This document shows positions 7,731-17,200 of a DNA stretch of 47,424 bases, piece after piece. Numbering within the stretch: position 1 is the first letter of the stretch; each line of letters begins with the position of its first letter. The translations under genes were made by a program, and so were the position numbers. The notes below the pieces were generated by a model. That model saw only the letters and a list, made by a program, of their open reading frames with translations, was not told the origin of the DNA and ran no database searches. The stretch spans positions 1-47,424 of the forward strand of contig JAUYCY010000023.1 in assembly GCA_030692055.1 (NCBI GenBank), given 5' to 3'. This DNA is from Candidatus Omnitrophota bacterium. GTDB lineage: Bacteria > Omnitrophota > Koll11 > Duberdicusellales > 4484-171.

Positions 7731-8517
7731 ATCCGCTAGTCTCGTTCTGTTTATATTCTACTCTCTTTATAGATACTGCCCTTCCGGTTACATCCTCAAT
7801 CTCTAAGATAACACCCTGCATGCGTACATCGCCTTGGGCCAAATTAAAACGTACCGGCATATTAGTAATAAAACGTTCAATAATTTGATGTTTTTCTCTG
7901 CCTAAAACAGAATCATAGCTACCTGTCATTCCTGCGTCGGTAATATAAGCCGTAAAATCATCGATAATGCGCTCATCTGCCGTTGGGATATGAGTATGAG
8001 TGCCTATTACCGCGCTTACTTTTCCGGCAATAAAATACGCAAGCGCTAATTTTTCACTCGTTGCTTCAGCGTGGATATCCACAATAATCACCTTTGCTTT
8101 ACTTTTTATATCTTCAATAATACTTCTCGCTGCCTTAAAGGGACAATCTGCGGGCTGCATGAAAACCCTGCCTAATAAATTTATTACCCCTATCTTTTTA
8201 CCGCTTATTTCTTTTACTAAATAACCTTTTCCTGCGGCTAATTCTCCGTAATTTAGCGGCCGCAAAACATCCATGGTTTCCAGAACCTCTCTCGACTCTT
8301 TCTTCTTAAAGATATGGTCTCCGGTAGTAATTATATCTATCTGTGCGCCAAAAATTTCTCTGGCAGTATCAGGTGTAATACTAGACCCGCCAGCGGCATT
8401 CTCTCCGTTTGCAATGACAAAGTCTAAACTTAAACTTTTACGCAAAGTTGGAATCAGCTCTTTCAAGTAATCCCTTGCTGGGCTGCCTACAATATCGCCG
8501 ATAAATAATATTCTCAT
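7717..8517 (-). CDS. ymdB: YmdB-family metallophosphoesterase
   Basis: A 266-residue protein of the TIGR00282/YmdB family of 2',3'-cyclic-nucleotide phosphodiesterases. It starts MRILFIGDIVGSPAR, the calcineurin-like GDIVG motif, and has NGENAAGG (37-44) and HAEATSEK, typical dimetal-site segments. ymdB commonly neighbours rny, as here, and in Bacillus influences biofilm formation and RNase Y. The final residues (about QNETSGSQSA) and the stop run into the gcgctatg-type repeat, so the last few residues are probably not native. Confidence 0.92.
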   Translation of the reverse strand: MRILFIGDIVGSPARDYLKELIPTLRKSLSLDFVIANGENAAGGSSITPDTAREIFGAQIDIITTGDHIFKKKESREVLETMDVLRPLNYGELAAGKGYLVKEISGKKIGVINLLGRVFMQPADCPFKAARSIIEDIKSKAKVIIVDIHAEATSEKLALAYFIAGKVSAVIGTHTHIPTADERIIDDFTAYITDAGMTGSYDSVLGREKHQIIERFITNMPVRFNLAQGDVRMQGVILEIEDVTGRAVSIKRVEYKQNETSGSQSA

Positions 8518-8522
8518 TTTAA

Positions 8523-8632
8523 TTTAGATTGCACAGATTAGAGAATGATTACACAGATTTATGACGGTAGTATATTTTACAACGTTTTTTAAATCAGTGT
8601 AATCTATTTTTTTAATCTGTGTAATCATAGTT
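8523..8632. repeat. Word-repeat hairpin, gattacacagatt type (rny/ymdB junction)
   Basis: Left-arm words GATTGCACAGATTA and TGATTACACAGATTT face right-arm words AATCAGTGTAATCT and TTAATCTGTGTAATCA across an AT-rich centre. It fills the gap between ymdB and rny. The same word set makes the elements at 35021 and 36816. Confidence 0.8.
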
Positions 8633-8644
8633 GTGTACTCAAAA

Positions 8645-10201
8645 CTATTTAGCGTAATCTACAGCCCGAGTTTCTCTAATTGCCGTAATCTTAATATTTC
8701 CGGGGTAATCCATTTCCGTTTCTATCTTTTTCTTTATCTCGTGAGCAAGCAATGCAACCTCTTCGTCTTTGACTTTGCTAGGCTGAATTATTACTCTTAT
8801 TTCCCTGCCCGCCTGAATAGCGTAACTTTTATCTACGCCGTTAAAAGAATTAACCAACGTCTCTAACTGCCTGAGCCTTTTTATGTAAGTTTCTAAAGTC
8901 TCTCTTCTTGCGCCTGGGCGTGATGCGCTAATTGCATCCGCTACTAATGCCAGTAATGAGTATAAAGAAGTAAATGCTTTTTCCTCGTGGTGTGCCTCGG
9001 CAGCATTAATCACTGTTTCGTTTTCTCCGTATTTACGCAGTAAATCCGCTCCTATTTGGGCATGAGTTCCTTCTACTTGATGGTCCACAGCTTTGCCAAT
9101 ATCGTGCAGTAACCCCGCTCTTTTTGCAAGGCGGCTGTCAAACTCAAGCTCTGAAGCTAACACTCCCATAATAAAAGCTACTTCTTTTGAATGCTGCAAT
9201 GCGTTCTGGCCAAAACTGGTGCGGTACCTTAGCTTTCCCAAAAGCTTTATCAATTCCGGGTGAAGGTTATGAATGCCTATTTCAAACGCTGCGGCTTTGC
9301 CTTCTTCATTCAACTGTTTTTCAAAATCCTGTTTTGTTTTTTCTACTATTTCTTCAATTCTTGCCGGATGAATCCTTCCGTCTTGCACTAGCCGCTCCAA
9401 TGAAATACGCGCAACTTCTCTTCTTACGGGGTCAAAACTGGATAAATTAACTGCTTCGGGTGTATCATCAATAACTAAATCCACCCCTGTTGCCATTTCA
9501 AATGCCCTTATATTTCTGCCCTCTCTTCCGATAATTCTCCCCTTTATTTCGTCGTTAGGAAGCTGCACCACGCTCACTGTGGTTTCCGTTGCCTGCTCTA
9601 CTCCGCATCTTTGAATAGCCAACGCAACCATTTCTTTAGCCTTTTTATCTGCCTCCTCTTTAAGTTCTTCTTCCATCACTTTAATCATCTTTGCTTTTTC
9701 GTTACGTAACTCTTCTTCGTAGCGTTTTAAAAGAAGCTCACGCGCCTCTTGAGGAGTCAAAGATGATATTCTTTTTAGTTTCTCCTTCTCCTCTTCAATG
9801 AGCTGCTTCAGCGCTTCATCTTTCTTTATTATCTCCTGAGACATTCTTTTCAAATTATCTTCACGGCTTGCTAATTCCTGTTCCTTGTTCTCGATGAAAT
9901 CAAGCCTTTTCTCTAGGTTTTCTTCCCGCTGCATAAGCCTCTTTTCCAACTGAAACAATTCTTCTTTCTTTGAGGCATTTTGCTTTTCGAAATCTACCCT
10001 TAGTTTGTAAAGCAGCTCTTTGCCGTCTAAATCTGCTTTTCTTAAAATCTCGTCAGACTTTGCTTTTGTTTCTTTTAAAATTTTCTCGGCGTCTTCCTTT
10101 GCTTTCTTTAGCTTATTTTTCTCAAAAATTTCACCTAACCACCACCCAGAAATTAACCCCAGGATGATGCCTAAAATTATGTAAATAATATTTATTTCCA
10201 T
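8645..10201 (-). CDS. rny: Ribonuclease Y
   Basis: A 518-residue membrane-anchored endoribonuclease of mRNA turnover. An N-terminal membrane segment (IYIILGIILGLISGWWLG) is followed by a long coiled coil (to about residue 190), a KH domain with GREGRNIRAFE, and an HD domain with HSKEV and GLLHDIGK (His-Asp metal site). Length is normal for RNase Y. The Shine-Dalgarno GGAGG precedes the ATG at 10201, and a cgcgaat-type repeat ends directly before it. Confidence 0.96.
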   Translation of the reverse strand: MEINIIYIILGIILGLISGWWLGEIFEKNKLKKAKEDAEKILKETKAKSDEILRKADLDGKELLYKLRVDFEKQNASKKEELFQLEKRLMQREENLEKRLDFIENKEQELASREDNLKRMSQEIIKKDEALKQLIEEEKEKLKRISSLTPQEARELLLKRYEEELRNEKAKMIKVMEEELKEEADKKAKEMVALAIQRCGVEQATETTVSVVQLPNDEIKGRIIGREGRNIRAFEMATGVDLVIDDTPEAVNLSSFDPVRREVARISLERLVQDGRIHPARIEEIVEKTKQDFEKQLNEEGKAAAFEIGIHNLHPELIKLLGKLRYRTSFGQNALQHSKEVAFIMGVLASELEFDSRLAKRAGLLHDIGKAVDHQVEGTHAQIGADLLRKYGENETVINAAEAHHEEKAFTSLYSLLALVADAISASRPGARRETLETYIKRLRQLETLVNSFNGVDKSYAIQAGREIRVIIQPSKVKDEEVALLAHEIKKKIETEMDYPGNIKITAIRETRAVDYAK

Positions 10202-10215
10202 ATAACCCTCCTTAA

Positions 10216-10335
10216 TAAACGCTAATTTTCGCGAATCCCTGCCCCGACATAATGTCAGGGCAACGCGAATGTACGCTAATGAAACAAATTTCTCATTCGC
10301 GAGAATTCGCGTTTGATTAGCGTGTATTCGCGTTG
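10216..10335. repeat. Word-repeat hairpin, cgcgaat type, with nested hairpin
   Basis: Words AACGCTAAT, CGCGAAT and ACGCGAATG on the left pair with CATTCGCG, AATTCGCGTT and TATTCGCGTT on the right. A second palindrome (CCCCGACATAATGTCAGGG, 10242-10260) is nested in the left arm. The element fills the gap from the cyclo-ligase stop to the rny Shine-Dalgarno. Confidence 0.75.
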
Positions 10336-10342
10336 TTTTTTA

Positions 10343-10924
10343 CTAGATAGAAAAGTTTTCGCTGACAACAATGTCGACTTTTTCATCGACAGGGGGATGA
10401 ATAGGAAGGTCTTGGAGGATTTGGAATATAAAAGCAATACCGACTTTTTTAACCGGAGGATTCAGCTTTCTTAGAAAGCGGTCGTAGAAACCCGCTCCTC
10501 TTCCCAGCCTATTGCCAGAACGGTCGAAGGCAATGCCGGGAATAATAACCATATCTATTTCGCCGATATCTACTCTTTTTGTTCTTTTTATGTCTGGTTG
10601 CATAACCCCAAATGGGCCGCGAACAAAATCCTCCTCTAAGTTTTTTACCTCGTAAGCGAATAATTCCTTCTTTTCTAAATCCGTCACCGGAAAACAAAAT
10701 CGCTTTAATCCCAAATCCTTCCTAATCATCCCTAAAATATCCACTTCCCCTTTTAAAGGGTAATACGCCATAATAACTTTTGCTTTATTATATATAGGTA
10801 AGCTGGATAGTCGTTTTTCAACATCTTGACTCCTCCTTTTTAACTCTTCCTTAGTTAAAGACAAGAGCTTTGCTAATAATTTCTGCCTTAATTCTTTTTT
10901 TTCACTACTTATAGCCATCAGCAT
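10343..10924 (-). CDS. ygfA: 5-formyltetrahydrofolate cyclo-ligase
   Basis: A 193-residue enzyme of the 5-FTHF cyclo-ligase (MTHFS) family, which converts 5-formyl-THF to 5,10-methenyl-THF using ATP. The signature GRGAGFYDRFL near residue 140 and MAYYPLKGEVD in the middle of the N-terminal half are diagnostic. The start is MLMAISSEKKE at 10924 (alternative MAISS at 10918). No Shine-Dalgarno is present, but a good -35/-10 pair ends six bases before the ATG, so the message may be leaderless. Confidence 0.93.
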   Translation of the reverse strand: MLMAISSEKKELRQKLLAKLLSLTKEELKRRSQDVEKRLSSLPIYNKAKVIMAYYPLKGEVDILGMIRKDLGLKRFCFPVTDLEKKELFAYEVKNLEEDFVRGPFGVMQPDIKRTKRVDIGEIDMVIIPGIAFDRSGNRLGRGAGFYDRFLRKLNPPVKKVGIAFIFQILQDLPIHPPVDEKVDIVVSENFSI

Positions 10925-10930
10925 TGCTAT

Positions 10931-10959
10931 AGTATACCATTTTTTTAAAAAGAAGTAAA
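10931..10959 (-). promoter_or_regulatory. Predicted sigma-70-type promoter for the cyclo-ligase
   Basis: TTTACT (10954-10959) and TATACT (10931-10936) are separated by exactly 17 bp on the minus strand. The -10 is followed by ATAGCA and then ATG, so transcription would begin at or next to the start codon. The -35 lies inside a single end of the CCCGTTAGAAA element family. Confidence 0.55.
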
Positions 10960-10973
10960 CCCTGTTAGAAACT

Positions 10974-11297
10974 TTATATTCTTGAAATTATTACGCGGCG
11001 AATAGCAAAATACAAAAGAAATCCTATTATTGCTATTAGTACTATCCAAAGAAAACAGCCGATTTTTGTTGTTGGATGTAAAATACTTAGCAGGCGATAA
11101 TGAAAATCACACCACTCTCCTGTATACGGAACCGCTCCCGGATGCGGCCGTATATGGCCGGGTTTGCCGCAAACTTCACAGATGCCGCAATAGCCTTCGG
11201 GAATATCTTGAGTGGCATCCGGGTTATTAAAGAACGGCTTTTTTAACTTTGCGCTGCCGCAATAGCAATTCCTCTGATTCTTTTTAATATTATCCAT
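10974..11297 (-). CDS. Small membrane protein with Cys/His zinc-binding-like segment
   Basis: About 107 residues from MDNIKKNQ. The soluble N-terminal part contains CYCGSAKLKK, then CGICEVCGKPGHIRPHPGAVPYTGEWCDFHYR, a cluster of Cys and His that could bind zinc. One transmembrane helix (GCFLWIVLIAIIGFLLYFAI) follows near the C-terminus, which ends IISRI. An in-frame TTG three codons upstream could be used instead. It lies 12 bp downstream of the 974-residue secreted protein gene and may be co-transcribed with it. I do not recognise the family. Confidence 0.65.
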   Translation of the reverse strand: MDNIKKNQRNCYCGSAKLKKPFFNNPDATQDIPEGYCGICEVCGKPGHIRPHPGAVPYTGEWCDFHYRLLSILHPTTKIGCFLWIVLIAIIGFLLYFAIRRVIISRI

Positions 11298-11309
11298 CTC
11301 TAACAAAGA

Positions 11310-14234
11310 TTACCTACAGTTAGCCTCAATACAAGCCTGGCAGTCCGGGTCTGCTGATGTACAAATAATTATCATAGAGCCGGCACAGGCCGGGCAATTC
11401 TGGTATGCACAGGACGTACAATCAGTAGGTGGAGGCTTCTGCCCAGATTTTTCTTTTTCGTCATCCGGCCGCGGTTCTGGCTGAAGTTCCCGCGCTACGA
11501 TCATCACCTCAATTGTATTTGATTGCAGCCTTTTACCTGCCGCGTCATAAACCGCAACCGCAAATTTTTTAAATTTTCCCACTTCTTCAGGCTTTGCGCC
11601 AATCTCAGCTTCCCACTTAAAGGAAATTATATCTTCCGGTTTCTTGCCGCTGCCAAAATATTTTCCAAAACTCTTATAGGGGGGCTGGCCGCCGCGCACC
11701 CAGGCAGTTCCGGTAAGAGTTTCGTCAGGGTAATATCTGGGTTTATCCGGCAATATCCGAATTGTAAGTTCTAAAGGAGATAGCTCACCGAGCAAAACTA
11801 ACTGCTGGCGTTCTAAGGAAAGAGCTAAAGCCCCGGATGCACAGCCCTCTGCTTTGGCGGCAAACTCAGAGGCAGCTTGCGCAAAAACTTCAATAGTATC
11901 TATGCTAGCCTTTAACTCATCAAGGTCTTGGGCGCCTGGCGCTGCTTCAACAGCCTCACACTTCTCAATGCTCTTTATTGCTGCATTGATGAGATTTTCA
12001 TTTTGCGATAACTTCGTAGAGCAAGTTTGGATAATGGGGGTTAAAGCATTGTAGTGGTTTGTTGCTTGTTTATGCGCATCGCTGATAGCGCCGCAAGCGC
12101 TCTCTGTTTCCTTGATAAGGCCTTGAGCCGATGAATCATTGGGGCAGCTTTGCGGTAACCGCAGGGCTCTTGCCAAAACTTTATCTGCTTCTTTAAGTAA
12201 TGCTTGCATGGACCCGTAAGTAAGGTCAGTGTTAAATTGTAACGAAGCTAAATTGTCTACTGCGCTTCTCTGCTCTTTAAGTTTTGCGGAAATTGAATTT
12301 ATTTCCGCGCGTAGTTCGTCAACAAGCTTAATTTCCGGAAGGGATGCAAATTTCTGGGCAGAAGCAGCTGCTTGTTTAGCTAATGCGCTTGCCTCCTCTG
12401 CTTTCTTCCTGGCCTGGTGCGCAAATTGGCCGGAGTTATAGGCATAGTTAGAGTACTTCTTTGCCTCATTTTCCTGTTTTGCTTTGTCGGCGAGCTCACA
12501 GGCTACGACTGCCAAGCCATCTGCTGTTTTACGCAGCAGCGAAACTTTTTCGCCGCTCTCGGCAAGGGAAGATTTTATCCGTTGAGTCTCCTGTAAAGAC
12601 ACTCCTTTTTTTGCGCAGTCCTCGCTAAGCGCAGAGGCCTTAAGCCTTAGGTTTTCTAGGGTAGCGCTAAGACTGTTAAGCTCGGCTTCAACTTTAGAGC
12701 CTTGCGCATGCGCATTCTGGAGGGTGGTTATACCTGGGCCTATCTCAGCACCTTTTTGTTTTAGCGCGGAAAGTTCTGCCTCGGCATTCTTAAGCTCCGG
12801 GCAGCCGGGCCGCGGAATATCTACTTGGATAATTTTTGGCGCCAGCCCAAAGGCATATACCGTACATTCCCAAACTAAGCCCTGCGGCTCAAAGGCGCTC
12901 AAAGGCCGGTCAATGGATATTTCAGTAACGAATTCTCCATTAGTTCTTTCTTCGCGAAAAACTTTTGGCTCGGCATCAACGTTAAGCAACCCACTGGCTA
13001 GCCGTTTAGCTACTTGGTGTATCTCTACTACCGGAAGAGGAGAAAGGAATGGCAGAAAGCCTTTCATCCCCGATACTTTATAAGGAAGACGCAGAACAAT
13101 ACGGACATTATAGGCATCAGTCATTTTTGCCTCAATGGTTTCTTTACCCAAGGTAATTGACATATCTTCTACGGCGTATAAAAGCTGGACCTGCACCCTG
13201 CCTTTTTCGTCAAAATTGTAGCGGAGGTCGCCAGAGAGGGCTTCAAACCCCTTAAGGGTTTTATACTGCAATACATCAGAACGCCCCAGGGCTTGATCCA
13301 TCTGGTATCGTAAAGCCTCAGGGGAAAGAAGCCACTGGGGATGTTTCCATTCAGTATCAACTAACCAACGTGGCAGCAGGCCTCTTGACATATCCTCCTC
13401 GACTGCCTTATTAATTATCCTCTGCGCCTTTCCAAGCATAATATTAAGATAATCTTCGCCTAAATCATAGCGCTCAAGCACGTTAAACGTCGGTGCAGGT
13501 AGGGCATCGCTGAGTTGCTTAAGGACCTCTAAGATGCGTTCCACGTGGGGGATTGCCTTGGGTTCTTTGCCTAGCACTTCTCTCATAAATCTGGAGAGCG
13601 CTTCGGTAGTAGCAATAGTCATAATTTTGCTTTTCTCGAAATCGTTGCCTATATAATCTGTCTTATGGCCGTCTGACAGGTGCCCCGACACAGTATCATA
13701 GGCGAAATGAGAATAATAGTCCTGTAGAAGATGGATATAGGGACCGGGGTTGCGCTCTTTTTTTGCCAAACCCCATAGATAATTTCTCGCTTGCTGATGA
13801 AGCTTTTCTGCCTCCTCTTGGCTTACGCGCGCCACTCTAAAACCGTGATAGTTCGCCCATCTCTCTTTATACTTTGAAGGCGTGAAATCTACAATACCGC
13901 CAAAAGTTCCTATCTTTCTATGTACTTCCGAAGTTACTATTATTAACCCCTCAATATTGGTTTCATACATTGGGCCGGTATGGGAATCCAAATCGAAGGC
14001 GAAATCCGCGCCGGCAATCTGAAATGCCTGACGTGGGGTATAGCCCAAATGAAGAGCGAGGTAATAGGTCCAGTAAAAATGCACATCACCTTCCCAAGCA
14101 TACGTATTATCCGCAAAACATAAAAGAAGAAACGCGGCTAAAAATAAAATTGACAAAAAACATAAAAACGGCTTACGATTTATGTTTCTAAAAAATAAGT
14201 GCATACTTAATAAGTTTTTCATATGCATTTTCAC
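11310..14234 (-). CDS. Large secreted protein with phospholipase C / S1-P1-like zinc domain, coiled coil and Cys-rich tail
   Basis: A 974-residue exported protein. After a signal peptide ending NTYA the mature chain would begin with Trp47, which fits zinc-dependent phospholipase C and S1/P1 nucleases, where the N-terminal Trp binds zinc. Further ligands look present: AGADFAFDLDSH (75-85) and H168-xxx-D172-xxx-H176 (YIHLLQDYYSHFAYD), then GH at 184-185 and 189-190. From about 480 to 800 the chain is a long Ala/Glu/Lys-rich coiled coil. Near 840-920 there is an Ig-like segment (YYPDETLTGTAWVRGG). The last 30 residues are Cys-rich (CTSCAYQNCPACAG...CQACIEANC), as in small disulfide modules. Enzyme activity and substrate are inferred only. 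The stop of the upstream 1118-residue gene is six bases away. Confidence 0.75.
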   Translation of the reverse strand: MKMHMKNLLSMHLFFRNINRKPFLCFLSILFLAAFLLLCFADNTYAWEGDVHFYWTYYLALHLGYTPRQAFQIAGADFAFDLDSHTGPMYETNIEGLIIVTSEVHRKIGTFGGIVDFTPSKYKERWANYHGFRVARVSQEEAEKLHQQARNYLWGLAKKERNPGPYIHLLQDYYSHFAYDTVSGHLSDGHKTDYIGNDFEKSKIMTIATTEALSRFMREVLGKEPKAIPHVERILEVLKQLSDALPAPTFNVLERYDLGEDYLNIMLGKAQRIINKAVEEDMSRGLLPRWLVDTEWKHPQWLLSPEALRYQMDQALGRSDVLQYKTLKGFEALSGDLRYNFDEKGRVQVQLLYAVEDMSITLGKETIEAKMTDAYNVRIVLRLPYKVSGMKGFLPFLSPLPVVEIHQVAKRLASGLLNVDAEPKVFREERTNGEFVTEISIDRPLSAFEPQGLVWECTVYAFGLAPKIIQVDIPRPGCPELKNAEAELSALKQKGAEIGPGITTLQNAHAQGSKVEAELNSLSATLENLRLKASALSEDCAKKGVSLQETQRIKSSLAESGEKVSLLRKTADGLAVVACELADKAKQENEAKKYSNYAYNSGQFAHQARKKAEEASALAKQAAASAQKFASLPEIKLVDELRAEINSISAKLKEQRSAVDNLASLQFNTDLTYGSMQALLKEADKVLARALRLPQSCPNDSSAQGLIKETESACGAISDAHKQATNHYNALTPIIQTCSTKLSQNENLINAAIKSIEKCEAVEAAPGAQDLDELKASIDTIEVFAQAASEFAAKAEGCASGALALSLERQQLVLLGELSPLELTIRILPDKPRYYPDETLTGTAWVRGGQPPYKSFGKYFGSGKKPEDIISFKWEAEIGAKPEEVGKFKKFAVAVYDAAGKRLQSNTIEVMIVARELQPEPRPDDEKEKSGQKPPPTDCTSCAYQNCPACAGSMIIICTSADPDCQACIEANCR

Positions 14235-14240
14235 CTCTTT

Positions 14241-17200
14241 TTAACGCGTTCTATACTGCCTTGATTCCTCTACGGCAGACTTTACCGCATTTTGAAAATT
14301 TGAGGAATCAGGAACATTAGAGCCTGTGTCGACAAATTTTATTACGCCGCGAGGGTCTATTACGAATATCTGCGGATAACCCTGTAGATTATAGAGCTGG
14401 GCAATTCTTTGTTGCATATCTAGCACCTGGGTATAGTTCAATCCGGTTTCAGCCATAAAGGACTTTATCCTTTCAGAACTCTCCGCGGAGTTGATGCCAA
14501 CGACACGTAGTCTTTCGCCGCTATATTGGTTCGCTAAATCTTGCAAAGATGAAGATACATTTCTACTTGAAATATCCCAGCTAGCCCAGAATAAAAGTAC
14601 TACAGCATTTGATCTCTCTTTGGTCAAATTGAAAGGACGGCCATTAATATCTGTTGTTTCGAAAACAGGGGCTGCCTGACCGATCCTTGAACCTGTTGGC
14701 GTGCCAGGCGCAGGCTGAGGCACTAAAATAGACGGCGTTGGTTTTGCTATTATCGCTTCGCCGCGCAGAGTTTTCTCAATATATTCCCGCAGGGTAAGAT
14801 GGGAAACCGAATTAAGTTGCCCCGATATATTCCAGAGATATTGGTATCTATCCAGAGTTGTATCGGGCTTTTGGGCCGGTTTCTTAATGCTGGTGTTGTT
14901 ATATGCACGGCCCCACTCATCGTAAAACCAATTGCCTCCTTGTTCTTGCTGAATAACCGGTCTGGCTATGTTAAGCCAAGAGTTAATAATTTCCTGCACG
15001 CGGGGATTTGTCCAGGGCAGCGGAGAACTTAATATGACAGCGGCGGTCTCGGCAGGGGAAGGAGTAATTTTTTTCGGTGGTGGAAGCACAGCTAATCTTT
15101 TTTTCTTGGCAGTTGTGTCTTGCGGCGGTGGAGTAACCTGGGTTTCTTCTTGCTTGGCCTTTGTTACTGCCTCTTCAATAAACTTATTCATTGACGCCTC
15201 AAACTCAGGAGGCAATTTCTCAGGATAGGTGCCTAAATCCTTGGGCCGCACATCCGCAGGCACTGCGCCTGCCTCGAACCGACGGTAGTGGGGAGTAACG
15301 GATATACTACAACTATCTCGGAAAAATTCCGGAACTGTGCCCGAGCCGCTAAAAGTCACCGGTTCCCATTCCTCCCGGCCATCATCAGGAACTGTGATTG
15401 TCTCAGTCAGGGTTAAATTCTCTTCGCCGTTAAGCCTAAAGTAAACCGCAAGTGATGGCTTTCCCTTCCGGTGCCATGTACCTCCACCGGAGACCGCAGC
15501 CGTCACGTTTAATTTTTCTCCTGGTTTTACGCTCTGGGGCAGGCCAGATATAGTAAGTTGACCTTTTACGTTGGCTTCACCACTATACGAATAGTCGCCG
15601 AATACACCATACATTCCAAAGGCAAAAGAAGTCTGACTACCCGCTACTTTTCCGCTGCGTTTTTTCACAGGAGGCACGGTGTTTTCCGTCGGAGAAATAC
15701 CGCCTCCTTCTGCCCCTGCTCCGCCGCCGTAGGAGGTGTAATCAAGGACGTAAACATAATTTGCTTTAACCAGTGGCGGTTGCACGCCGGGAGTTACCGG
15801 TGTTACCGGCGCACGAGCGGTTTCAGTCACGTAAAAAGGCAATGCATCTTCCCCTGGTATAAAATTATCGGCTTCAATCTTATAATGCCAGGTATAACTA
15901 CCTGGCTTGGCAAGGGCAACGTTGGCCTCTATTTTAGATTCCCCCATCCCTAAAAAGGATTTACTGCCGTCAATTATATCCTTCTGCTCAGCAAAAGGAA
16001 AGGTTGCCGGGCCTTTAACTACCAGATTGCTTTTTACTTCTACTTTTTCATCGGTTAAAATTCCGTCTAAATAGTAAACAATCTTTAAGAAAAACTTTTC
16101 TCCTACTTTCCCTTCTGATTTCCCCTCTTTGGTTTTTACCTCAGCGGCTAAAATGACGATTTTTCGCTGAAGCTTTGCAGGTTCTACCTCTATTTCTTTT
16201 TCTACCACTGCATATTGGTAGTCGGGAGTTTTGGCAAAAGAACCGACAACTTCCAGCTCCAGTTTGAGTTTGGGTTTTTGTGCCGCGGGATTATTCGGGT
16301 CAGGCGCCTCCACTTCCACTTTCCAGGCCTCGGGTGTTTTTTTCGTTCCCCGATTACCTTTAACTTCACCGATATTCTGTTCACCTCTAAATTTTATATT
16401 CTCCCCATCCCACACCGTAAGTTTTGCTTGTACTCCTTTAGCATTTTCATCTGCCAAATTCAAAACTGTACCCGTAATCTCATAAATTCTTTTTCTTCCC
16501 TGGTCCACAGAAAAGAATTGTATCGTGGGTTTAAGTGCGGAAAAAGAAGCCCGCCAGAGCGTATAAACCGCCTGGATGGCGCGTTCTAATGCAAGTTGTG
16601 GGTTTTTATTTTTCCAGAGCAGCAAATTACTGTCTGTCTCATTAGCACAGGAAATAGTAAATTCTTTAGCGCGCTCGGCATAGACGTCTTCAGGTGAATG
16701 AAAAGATAGTTGTGGATTTTTCCAATTTGAATCGTATGCGCATTTAGAATTATTTTCGTGTTTGGGGTTAGCCCTTTCCCATTGGCAATGGGTAGAATTA
16801 AGGTAACTCACCATGCTATCCCAATACCAAGGGTCAGAAAAGTTAACCATACTGTCGTCTTTTGCCTTAGCAAAAAAACGTTCAATTTCTACCCTCCAGT
16901 TTCTATTAGGCGCCCCTTCGGGGCCGGTGATTTCCTCGGAAAGAAATACTGCTGCGTCATTTGTTCCATTATTTGTCTGCTCATTATATATTGTTTTAAT
17001 GTTTTCTATCATTACGCCATTTATGTGCACCGGTGTAAACATATCTGCCAAGAAATGAACGCTCCAGGCGCCGGCTTTTGTGTCTTTTTTTAAGGAAGTA
17101 ACAAAATTTTTAGAAAAATTTCTTACAGCTTGAGGGGCGTCTCCTGTATTCAACCTTGAATTATAGTAATGCCACGAATACGGTGAGTTTCCTTGAGCGT

